Both the position numbers and the translations under genes were made by a program. Shown in pieces: positions 1 through 7,900 of a stretch of 9,766 nucleotides of DNA. Below the pieces are notes generated by a model, which did not search any database, was not told where the DNA came from, and saw nothing but the letters and a program-made list of their open reading frames with translations. Numbering within the stretch: the first letter of the stretch is position 1; each line of letters starts with the position of its first letter. This DNA comes from Pseudomonadales bacterium (GTDB lineage: Bacteria; Pseudomonadota; Gammaproteobacteria; Pseudomonadales; UBA7239): positions 1-9,766 of the forward strand of contig JAGRJA010000144.1 of NCBI GenBank assembly GCA_020443005.1. The letters are read 5' to 3'.

Positions 1-21
1 GCATTCGGGGCAGTCTGTCGT

Positions 22-93
22 TAAACAATGTCGGTCAGGCCGACGATAAAGTTAATGGTGCGCATGGCACCTTACTGTAAGGGGTACATCATC
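22..93 (+). promoter_or_regulatory. Leader and possible promoter of the secretin gene
   Basis: This stretch holds two perfect small hairpins: GTCGG/CCGAC (30-34 with 40-44) and GGTGC/GCACC (57-61 with 67-71). A GGGG ribosome-binding site (81-84) sits nine bases before the GTG at 94. TAAA at 22-25 and GACGATAA at 42-49 (7 of 8 to the sigma28/FliA -10 consensus GCCGATAA) are 16 bases apart, one more than the usual 15. A sigma28-type promoter is therefore possible but unproven. The segment resembles the leader at 4846-4948. Whether a promoter lies further left, outside the window, cannot be seen. Confidence 0.3.
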
Positions 94-1968
94 GTGTACA
101 AAAACAAATCGGGTGAGACCTGTCGTCTTGCTGTTGCCGCTGCACTGACAGCCGGCCTGTTCCTTTCTTCCTGTACCAGTCAGAACGAAAGGGCTGTATC
201 CAGATCGCTGCCACTTGATGTGCCGCCGGCACTGGAGCAGGCCCGCAGTGTTCACGAAATTGCGGTACATCGAGGCCTTGTTGCGTTGCAGCAAGGTGAG
301 CTCGACAAGGCTTCCGATGCCTTTAACCGTGCGCTGAGCCTGAATCCGAGAGAGTCCCGCTATCACCTGCTCAATGCACTCACCTATCATTTGCAGGGCA
401 GCCAGGGCGACAGTGCGGCTTTTGACCTGGCGCGCGAAGGTTACCAGCTGGCCATACAGTTCGACCCTTCTTCCTGGCTTGCGCACTACCTGAAGGGGCG
501 CTTGCACATCGAGTTACAGGAATATGCCCAGGCCAAACAGTCCCTGGCGGAGGCGGTTGCCCTCAATGCCGATGATGCCGATGCTATCATGAGCCTGGCT
601 TATGCCGCTTATCGGGATTTCGACCCGGAACTGGCTGCGGCCATGATTCGCCGGCTCGATGAAACCGGGGCGCTGGTGGGCGAAACTGCCCTGCAGAATG
701 CCGCGATGATCATGGCGGCGGTTAATGATCACGAAAGTGCCAAACGCTATTACGACAAACTGGCGCAGCTCTCCGACAATCGTAAGCTGGACTATGTTCA
801 GGGGCGCTTTGATGACTGGAATTACCTCTATCGGAATGCCGATCAGAATCCACAGAATCAGGGCGGCCTGATCAAGGCGCAATGGGGTGCAGGCGGTGGT
901 GGCAATTCCTGGGGGGCTTCAGCTGCCTCAGGTGGTGACACTGGTGGTGGAGATACCAGTGCCGAAAATGCCAAAATGGTGGTGGTTGATGTGGTCATCA
1001 TCCGCACCGAGGAAACGCTGGGTACCAGCCAGGGCATCAATTTGCTCAATGGTTTGAAAATTCAGTTTGGCAGCCAGTCGCAACCGGCCTGGGGTAAAAC
1101 CGAAAATGAAACCACTACGCTGAGTGTTAACTCTTTTGGCTCGAGCACCACCATCAATAACACCGATACCATTACCAAGGCGCTGACCGTACCGGCCTTG
1201 ACCTACTCGCTGAATATTTTCAACACGCGCAGCCAGCGCAACGAGATTCTGGCGCGCCCGACCATTATCGCCATGGCCGACCAGCAATCGGAATTTTTTT
1301 CCGGGGTCGAGCTGAATGCTGCAGCGGTTGCCACCGGTTCTCAGGGTGGGCAATCGGTCTCGATCCAGAAAGAGGTCGGGGTCAAGCTTGGTGTTACACC
1401 CAAGTTCCTCGATGACGGGCGCATCAATCTGCGCGTGAAGGCCGAGCGCACCTTCCTCAAAACGCCCAGCTCCGATATCAACTTCACCTTCAAGGTTGAA
1501 ACCTCCAAAACCCAGGTCAACTCCAATGTGGTGATGCGCTATGGTGAAACCCTGATTCTGAGTGGCCTCAGTGAGAAAGAGTCGGAAAAAGGGCGCGACG
1601 GTGTGCCGCTGCTGCAGGATGTGCCGATCATGCAATACCTGTTTTCTGAAAAGCAGACCAAGGACTTCCAGAAATCGGTGCTGATCCTGATTACGCCGCG
1701 CCCGACCGAATATGTCTACCAGCCTGAAAATGCGCGTATCGAATATGAAAAAGGCTTGTCGGAAGATGAGCGCCCGATTGCAAACCTGCGTGCACGCTAC
1801 AGTGACTGGTTCAAGCCTTACCCGAACTGGGCCTCGGTGTTCCATCACATGCAGCAGAATTCGCTTTATCGTGAATTCCGCACGGGTGATGTCGAGCTGG
1901 AACAGTGGCAAGACATGCAGCACCTTCAGGACCGCCTGAAACAGACCCTGAATTTTCTCTGGTATTAG
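94..1968 (+). CDS. TPR-containing secretin lipoprotein (type II/III secretion family)
   Basis: Predicted outer-membrane pore of the secretin superfamily, 624 residues from the GTG at 94. I chose that start because GGGG lies nine bases upstream and it gives a compact lipoprotein signal ending in the lipobox LSSC (Cys27). The ATG at 28 would add 22 unlikely residues. Residues about 53-240 are tetratricopeptide helices (three to four TPRs, e.g. GxLDKASDAFNRALSLNP). A Gly/Ser-rich linker follows at about 265-292. The secretin core spans about 293-545. Residues 484-520 (GETLILSGL, then VPLLQDVPIMQYLF) match the classical secretin signature at all but two positions, where Ser and Gln replace Gly. 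A hydrophilic tail of about 75 residues ends the protein and could bind a partner. Classical N0/N1 domains are not recognisable; the TPRs occupy their place. It leads a four-gene operon. The secretin call is firm; the transported substrate is unknown. Confidence 0.9.
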   Translation: MYKNKSGETCRLAVAAALTAGLFLSSCTSQNERAVSRSLPLDVPPALEQARSVHEIAVHRGLVALQQGELDKASDAFNRALSLNPRESRYHLLNALTYHLQGSQGDSAAFDLAREGYQLAIQFDPSSWLAHYLKGRLHIELQEYAQAKQSLAEAVALNADDADAIMSLAYAAYRDFDPELAAAMIRRLDETGALVGETALQNAAMIMAAVNDHESAKRYYDKLAQLSDNRKLDYVQGRFDDWNYLYRNADQNPQNQGGLIKAQWGAGGGGNSWGASAASGGDTGGGDTSAENAKMVVVDVVIIRTEETLGTSQGINLLNGLKIQFGSQSQPAWGKTENETTTLSVNSFGSSTTINNTDTITKALTVPALTYSLNIFNTRSQRNEILARPTIIAMADQQSEFFSGVELNAAAVATGSQGGQSVSIQKEVGVKLGVTPKFLDDGRINLRVKAERTFLKTPSSDINFTFKVETSKTQVNSNVVMRYGETLILSGLSEKESEKGRDGVPLLQDVPIMQYLFSEKQTKDFQKSVLILITPRPTEYVYQPENARIEYEKGLSEDERPIANLRARYSDWFKPYPNWASVFHHMQQNSLYREFRTGDVELEQWQDMQHLQDRLKQTLNFLWY

Positions 1969-1979
1969 GAGGTAACAAC

Positions 1980-2951
1980 ATGATGCCGAATAAAACTGCT
2001 TCATGGCTGGCTCTGCTGGCTTGCCTCCATCTGCCCAACCTTGCAACTGCCAATGATGTTGACAAGGCTTTGGGGGGCGAGTGCACCAAATGTGATCTGC
2101 GTTATGAAGATTTCTCCCGCAACAATTTGGAAGGCGTTGATCTCTCGGGTGCCTACCTGTTCAGCAGCAACCTGACTTGGTCAAATTTCCGCGAGGGTGA
2201 TTTTGTCTCTGCGGTGCTGACGCATGCACGCATGGAGTGGTCGGATTTTGATGAAGCCGATTTCTCCAAATCCAACCTCGAAGATGCTGCCATGTTCCGC
2301 GCCAGCTTTCGTAATGCCAATATGCGGCTGGTGAAGGCTGACCGGGCCAATCTTTCCAACAGTGTGCTTTCCAACACCAACTTCCTGACCGCGAGCCTGG
2401 TTGGTGCATCGTTTATTGCTGCAGAGGCGCGCGATGTCAATATGCGCAATACCGACCTGCGCGATACCGACTTTACCAATGCCGATTTGCACGGTGCAGA
2501 TTTTCAGGGTGCTGTGCTGCGTCGCTCCGTGCTGTCGGGTACCCAGCTTGACAGTACCAGTTTTACCGGTGCAGACATGAAGGCGACAAAACTGGAATAT
2601 ACCCAGATCAAGTACACCAACTTCCGCAATGCGCGTCTGGTGGATGCCAGTTTCAAGGGCTCGGTACTCGATGCGGTGAACTTTACCGGCGCCGATCTTT
2701 CCGGTGCAGATTTTACCGGTGCCCGTTTTCATAATGTGATTTTCACCGATGCCAATCTCTGCGATGCCATTCTGCCCAGTGGCCAGAAAGGGCCGTGTGG
2801 CAAGGCGTTTTATCTCGATGAGAAAAAACCGGAAGCTCATCAAATGACACCGCCACCACAATTTGATACCCAGCCCATGCCCGGTGCCACACCTTCCAAT
2901 CCACCTGCAATGCCCATGCCTCCGGCCTGGCCTTCTGGAGGTCCGCTATGA
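1980..2951 (+). CDS. Exported pentapeptide-repeat protein
   Basis: 323 residues. The start is the first of two adjacent ATGs, preceded by AGGAGGT at 1967-1973, which overlaps the secretin stop codon; the gap to that gene is only 11 bp. Residues 1-24 look like a Sec signal peptide (hydrophobic core LALLACLHL, cleavage after ATA). The mature part has a CTKC pair (35-38), then about 40 pentapeptide units of the A(D/N)LXX type (about 40-262), such as GADLSGADFTGA. These predict a right-handed quadrilateral beta-helix. A second Cys pair caps the helix (LCDAI...GPCGK). A Pro/Met-rich tail (about 290-323) is probably disordered. Pentapeptide proteins often serve as binding scaffolds. Being periplasmic or surface-exposed, this one is unlikely to act like the cytoplasmic Qnr/gyrase-protecting members. 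A scaffold or partner for the secretin is inference. Confidence 0.88.
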   Translation: MMPNKTASWLALLACLHLPNLATANDVDKALGGECTKCDLRYEDFSRNNLEGVDLSGAYLFSSNLTWSNFREGDFVSAVLTHARMEWSDFDEADFSKSNLEDAAMFRASFRNANMRLVKADRANLSNSVLSNTNFLTASLVGASFIAAEARDVNMRNTDLRDTDFTNADLHGADFQGAVLRRSVLSGTQLDSTSFTGADMKATKLEYTQIKYTNFRNARLVDASFKGSVLDAVNFTGADLSGADFTGARFHNVIFTDANLCDAILPSGQKGPCGKAFYLDEKKPEAHQMTPPPQFDTQPMPGATPSNPPAMPMPPAWPSGGPL

Positions 2952-3757
2952 GCCCTACAAATTTTTTGCGTCGATGTTACTCAACGGTGCTTTTGTGTCT
3001 GATGCTGGTTTTTTCCTTGCACGCGGGTGCGCGGGAAAAATCCGCTACGGGTGCTGACAAGCTGCTGATTGGTGTGCCCAACAACTTTTATGCCGAGCTG
3101 CGCTCCGGTGAGCCGCTCGGCATTGTGCTGGAGACACTGGATGCATTGCTGTCAGATATGGGCTTCGAGCGCCAGTATGTCAGCATGTCCAACAGCGAAA
3201 TGAAAGCGGCGCTGAAAAAAGGCAGCATTGACATTGCCACCAGCCAGCTGGTGAGCCAGAGCGATGAAAAGAGTTTTCATTCGTTGCCAATGGTGCGCGA
3301 ATACAATGTGTTGCTGGTCAGCAAGCAGGATGAATTCTCGATTGAGACGCTTGCCGATTTGCGCGGGCTCCGCCTCGGTGGTCGTGAAGGTTTTCGTTAT
3401 CCCCTGATTGAGGCTGATGAAAAAATCACTATCGAGCGTAATCGCAAGGATGGCGAAAACATCCGCAAGCTGTTTCTCGGTGAATTGGATGCCGCCATTG
3501 TGGGCAGTGTGTCTGACAGCTATGAATTCCGCTCCGAAGGTGTTTTCAACGATGTGCGCCTGATCGAGCCGGCGGTGGGTTTTGTCGATATCGGAGTGCG
3601 GTTTTCGAGGCAGTCCTTTGAGCAAAGCGAAATAGATCGCTTTAATCAGGCGCTGGAAAGCTTTATTGGCGGTGCTGCCTGGGAGCGCATCCTCGAAAAA
3701 AATGGCAGTAGCGACCTTGTCAGGGAGTGGCCTGTCATTGCCGCGGATGCGAAATAG
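2948..3757 (+). CDS. Periplasmic solute-binding protein, SBP_bac_3-like
   Basis: 269 residues. The ATG overlaps the previous stop as ATGA, and GGAGGT lies at 2937-2942, so translational coupling is expected. Residues 1-28 form a signal peptide (basic FLRR, hydrophobic VLLCLMLVF, cleavage after HAGA). The rest follows the family 3 solute-binding fold: LLIGVPNNFYAE at the start, GIVLETLDALLSDMGF, a MKAALKKGSIDIATSQL segment, ADLRGLRLG at the lobe crossover, and LGELDAAIVGSV in lobe two. In amino-acid binders an Arg (the TPER-type motif) holds the ligand carboxylate; here the matching stretch reads SDEK, with Lys or no Arg. No ABC permease or ATPase gene is adjacent, so uptake is not the obvious role. 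A sensor or accessory function in the envelope module is inferred. The ligand cannot be predicted. Confidence 0.82.
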   Translation: MSPTNFLRRCYSTVLLCLMLVFSLHAGAREKSATGADKLLIGVPNNFYAELRSGEPLGIVLETLDALLSDMGFERQYVSMSNSEMKAALKKGSIDIATSQLVSQSDEKSFHSLPMVREYNVLLVSKQDEFSIETLADLRGLRLGGREGFRYPLIEADEKITIERNRKDGENIRKLFLGELDAAIVGSVSDSYEFRSEGVFNDVRLIEPAVGFVDIGVRFSRQSFEQSEIDRFNQALESFIGGAAWERILEKNGSSDLVREWPVIAADAK

Positions 3758-4799
3758 CCTGACGCGGTATCGCAGGCTGCTTTTCCCGGGTGGCCTGTGC
3801 CTGTTTTTGTTTTCCTGTGGCGTTTTGCCGATTCCCGCAAGTGAGTCTGCCAATGATGCCCCTTGTGAAAAGAATGTGCTGGCCCTGGATATCGGATCAG
3901 GAGCCACAAAGGTGCAATTGGCGCGTGTTGATACCTGTCAGGGAAAAATCCTGCAAACCTTCTATCAGGGTCGTTCACCAGTGGCCTACCAGGATGCCCT
4001 GAATAACCGCAGTGACAAACATTTTGATGAAGCGATCCGGCGCCAGGGTCTTGAAGCGGTGATACAGCTGCAATCGACCGCGAATGCGGTTGCTCTTGCC
4101 GATCGCCAGTGCGGTGTTGCTACAGCGGCCTTTCGTGAAGCAGTCAATGCCGATGAGGTGCTCGATGACTATGCATCGCAAACCGGCATCCCGTTTCAGG
4201 TCATTTCCCAGGCTGAGGAAGCCGAGCTTGGTTTTGGTGGTGTGGTGGCCCGCAGCGGGGAAGACCCGATGGATGTGCTGGTCTGGGATATTGGTGGCGG
4301 CAGTATGCAGTTGAGCTACCTTGAGCCGGATGGCAAACACCATGTGGTGAATGTGCCCTGGGGTGCGATTGATTTTCGCGATGCGCTGATTCGTGAGCAG
4401 GGCAGGGAAGGTGCTGCCAGCCCCAACCCGGTGTCTGAATCCGATGCCCTGTTGGCTTCCGTGTTGGTGACATTGTTGCTGGATGATGTGCCGGATAGCG
4501 TGCTGCAAGCTATCAAAACCAAGAAGGCCGTCATCGGTATTGGTGGTGTGCACAATTTTTCACTGTATCCGCGTTTTGGTCAAAACGCCGGGTTCAGTCG
4601 CAGTAGTCTGCAGCAGGGTTTGCCTGCCTTGCTGGATAAAACGGATGACGAGCTTGGAGGGGGCGATTTCGTTTCCACCCGTGTCAGCGATGTGTTGCTG
4701 GTGATGGCGGTAATGGAGTTGCTGGATATTCCGGCGCTGCAGGTGATGGCGGTGAACAACACCGAAGCCCTGTTGCTGTCGGTCTGTGAAAATTTCTGA
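3747..4799 (+). CDS. Exported Ppx/GppA-family phosphatase-like lipoprotein
   Basis: 350 residues from the ATG at 3747, overlapping the upstream gene by 11 bp. No clear Shine-Dalgarno is seen, so the start is less certain; earlier in-frame starts at 3666 (TTG) and 3702 exist. The N-terminus is basic, then hydrophobic, and ends in LFSC (Cys24), a plausible lipobox, with Gly at +2, compatible with the outer membrane. The body is the ASKHA-fold Ppx/GppA domain. Phosphate loop one is LALDIGSGATK (D48). ATAAFREAVN follows, then QAEEAELGFGG (E158 aligns with the catalytic Glu of the SGxEEA motif), phosphate loop two DIGGGSMQL (D181), PWGAIDFRDAL, and the late GIGGVHNF motif. Catalytic motifs therefore look intact. 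Family members normally act in the cytosol on polyphosphate or pppGpp. An exported form needs another substrate, perhaps extracellular nucleotide or polyphosphate; that is inference. Confidence 0.85.
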   Translation: MRNSLTRYRRLLFPGGLCLFLFSCGVLPIPASESANDAPCEKNVLALDIGSGATKVQLARVDTCQGKILQTFYQGRSPVAYQDALNNRSDKHFDEAIRRQGLEAVIQLQSTANAVALADRQCGVATAAFREAVNADEVLDDYASQTGIPFQVISQAEEAELGFGGVVARSGEDPMDVLVWDIGGGSMQLSYLEPDGKHHVVNVPWGAIDFRDALIREQGREGAASPNPVSESDALLASVLVTLLLDDVPDSVLQAIKTKKAVIGIGGVHNFSLYPRFGQNAGFSRSSLQQGLPALLDKTDDELGGGDFVSTRVSDVLLVMAVMELLDIPALQVMAVNNTEALLLSVCENF

Positions 4800-4806
4800 T
4801 CGTGGT

Positions 4807-4830
4807 AAACCGATTGCTTTACATCGGTTT
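4807..4830 (+). terminator. Perfect 8-bp hairpin after the four-gene operon
   Basis: AAACCGAT (4807-4814) pairs perfectly with ATCGGTTT (4823-4830) around an eight-base loop, eight bases past the stop codon at 4799. The only T-run (three Ts) is inside the stem and GAAAA follows, so this is a poor intrinsic terminator. It may instead be an mRNA-stabilising 3' structure or an attenuator that lets partial read-through reach the large gene at 4949. Confidence 0.45.
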
Positions 4831-4845
4831 GAAAATCAGCGAAGC

Positions 4846-4948
4846 TAAACGATTGGCTGGGATGCCTGCGTCATAAAATCTTGAAGTTCTTTTAATAATG
4901 AACCCGGTTTTCGGAACCAGAAATTACCGGGTCTCGGGGGTAATCGTC
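4846..4948 (+). promoter_or_regulatory. Leader and putative control region of the large secreted protein
   Basis: A GGGGG ribosome-binding site (4936-4940) lies eight bases before the GTG at 4949 and decides that start over the ATG at 4898, which has no Shine-Dalgarno. A weak sigma70-like pair is TTGGCT (4853-4858) and TAAAAT (4874-4879), with a short 15-bp spacer. Two mutually exclusive stems can form: GGTT/AACC (4906-4909 with 4915-4918) and CCCGGT/ACCGGG (4903-4908 with 4926-4931). The order of elements matches the leader at 22-93. The rest of the 149-bp gap (4800-4948) shows no gene. Confidence 0.35.
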
Positions 4949-7900
4949 GTGCAGAAAAAATCATCCTTGTTCAAATCACTTTCATTGCTCGCATCCATTG
5001 CTGGTGGCCTCATGGTTTCAGGCAATGTGCTGGCCAATACCTTCAGCGTACTCTGGGGCGACAAGCCCGGCGATATTCCCCTGAGTTTTGATTACGACGG
5101 TGACGGCAAGGATGATTTCACGATCTGGCGTTCATCCCAGGCTGGAAGCTGGTACATCAAGGATAAAGCCACCATCCAGTGGGGTGACCAGCCGGGCGAT
5201 ATTCCGGTCGGCAGTTTCGATTATGACGGTGATGGCAGGGACGACCTGACGATCTTCCGTCCTTCCTCCGGCACCTGGTTCGTCAAGGATAAGGCGACCT
5301 TCCAGTGGGGTATGCAAGGTGATATTCCCTTCGCCTTTGACAGCAATGGTGATGGCAAGGATGAATACGGTATCTTCCGGCCCAGCGATGGCAAATGGTA
5401 TATCCCCGGTATCCCGGCTTTTGGTCCGTGGGGTAATCCGGGCGATGCCATCATTCCGATGGATATTACCGGTGATAACCGTGACCAGTTCACGGTCTGG
5501 CGCCCGAGTGAGGGCAACTGGTATGTCGCTGGTCATCCTCCGGTGCAGTGGGGCGTCAACGGTGATATTCCCCTCCGTTTTGACTACGAGGGAGATGGCA
5601 AGGATGATTATGTAGTCTGGCGACCTTCTGAAGGGAACTGGTATGTCAAGGACAAGGCGACCGTTCAGTGGGGTATGGCGGGTGATGTACCGGTTTCTGC
5701 CGATATCAATGGTGATGGACGCAGTGATTATGTGATCTGGCGCCTGAGTGAGGGGCGTTGGTATGTGAAGTACAACGAGGGCCCAAGCGCAGCGGGGCAA
5801 TCTTTTGGCAGCATCGACCCGATAGCGGAAATGATCAAGGCCGTACCGCAGGCCTCGACTTTCCTGTCGCCCTTGAGAGGGGTGATCAGCCTGGATGGCG
5901 CCCAGGGTATGGATGCCTCCTCAGGCCAGCTGTTCGCGGTGGAAGGGAGCTTTGATCCGGCAAAGATCGCCGGGGGCAACAACCCGCTGGCCACGGTGCT
6001 GAAAGAAGTGGTAGCGGCAGCCAAATTCTTCGGCATGCCGGGCAAGGTGAAGATGAAAGTCAGCCTGACCCAGGCCAATGCCGAACTCGACCTCGCCATC
6101 TCGCTGGTGCTGTTTGATACCTGGGCGATGACGCCTTCGTTGTTACCACAGATTGATACCCAGGCAGCCTTCAAGGATGCCGAGATGATCCTGCATGTGA
6201 AGCAATCGATGGGTGCGCCCTCTTTCTCGATGGAAGGCACCGGCACCTTCTATGTCAAGCCGACCCGTTGGGACCCCTGGATGAAACTGAGCCCGACCGG
6301 CGAGATCGACAACGAGATGAACCTGACTTTTGGCGGTGAACTCTCCGGTGCCTGTCGCAGCACGCCGAATGCCAACACCAACCCCGATAGCGAGTGCACC
6401 GGCGTCTGGAATGTACTGGGAGTCGGTGTCGCCCAGGCCGCCGGCGGCACCATGAAGCTGTCGGTTGCGGCAGCGGCACCGACCGTACCCACCGGTATCG
6501 AGGTCGCCATCAGTCAGGGCAAGATGATGGGCCAGTCAGTCGATGGTGCCCTGCTGATCGATGTCGACACCAGCCCGGGTGCCGGCATGGTGCTGAAGAA
6601 AAACAACACCTCGATGTCATCCACCTTCAAGGCGCTGCCCTTTGCCAATCAGGAGCCGTTCAAGACCATCGTGTACGGACTTGACCAGATGGCAGCTGCC
6701 GGCATGGCCCCGGTGGGTGATATGGAAGTGATCATTGCCCCGACCGGGCTCAATGTTGGTCATGTCAACCTGAGCGGCCCGACCATGGCCTACAAGGGCA
6801 GCTTTACCCAGGCGGGTATTACCCAGAATATCGATGCCCACTTTGAAGGCAACCCGCAGGCCTTGATGTCGGGTGATGTGCTGAATGTGGCCAAGGGACA
6901 CCTGAACATGTCGCTGAACTTTGACAAGGTGAACCAGGCGGTGCGCAGTGGTGCCTCGTCGATTCCGGTACTGGCCCCGATAGCGGGCGAGGTGGTGGGG
7001 TCGTTCAAGTTCAACGGTGCCAACCTGAATGTGAGTGTGAGCAACCGTTCGGGCAGTGCGAACATAGATTTTGAAGTATTTGGCCAGCACCTGAAGCCGG
7101 CAGTGCCGCTGGACATGGTATTCCGCCCCGACAGCATTGGCAGTTACATCCTGAAGAAGATCGAGCACCTTGCCGGTGACCTGGGCAAGATCATCCTGCA
7201 GGGGCTTGAAATCGCCGGCAAGGAAATTGCCAATGGGGCGACGACGGTTGGTATGGAAGTTTACGGCGGTGTAACGGATACCGGCGAGGCGATTGCCGGT
7301 GCTGCATCCACAGCCATCAATGCCATTGGCGGTTTGTTTGCCTCCAGCCCGAATGACTGGGATAAAACCTTTGGCATGTTCCCGATTCAGGCTTTCTGGT
7401 ATGAATGGTTTGCACAGGTCTACCGCCCTGACCGCTTCCGCCATAACCCGCGTGACTGGTATGTGATGATCGATTTCTGGAACCCCTTCTGGAAAGCGCA
7501 TAAGCATGGCTGGTCGCCCTGGTTCAGCCCGGTCTACTATCTGGATAACAACCCCGACCTGATTCCGCATGCGATGGCCAACCGTGACTGGTACAACGCC
7601 GGCTATGACACTAATTTCTGGAGTGGTTATGGCTGGTTGCACCCGAACGACTGGGATCTGCGCACTCAGGCCAATGACCCAAACTCTGAGTATTACAAGA
7701 GTGAGCTGAATGTACTGGGCCGCACCCATGAGCTGCCCATTCCGGCCGGGTTGTATCCCAAATCGACAAGGTACCCACCCAATGCCATGTTCTGGGCCTT
7801 CACCCACTGGCTTAATGCGGGCCTGAAAGAAGGGCGCGTGGGCAGTAATCTGTTCAATGCCCAGTATTACTACTTTAAATACCCGGATGTGGCCAGGGCC

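Noticed and set aside
28..93. ATG at 28 as the secretin start
   Set aside because: It lacks a Shine-Dalgarno and would put 22 extra, partly charged residues before an otherwise normal lipoprotein signal; GTG at 94 is better placed.
928..2046. Minus-strand open frame of 372 codons opposite the secretin gene
   Set aside because: Its antisense counterpart has a clear secretin signature and TPRs; the minus frame has no recognisable domain or ribosome-binding site and is a codon-bias shadow.
2181..2861. Minus-strand open frame of 226 codons with regular Ile/Gly repeats
   Set aside because: The periodicity is just the reverse complement of the pentapeptide-repeat gene.
4898..4948. ATG at 4898 as the start of the large secreted protein
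   Set aside because: No ribosome-binding site, and it buries the signal peptide; GTG at 4949 has GGGGG eight bases upstream.
5051..5785. CRISPR-like or recently amplified DNA repeat array
   Set aside because: The periodicity is in-frame protein repeats with diverged DNA; there are no conserved short repeats separated by unique spacers.
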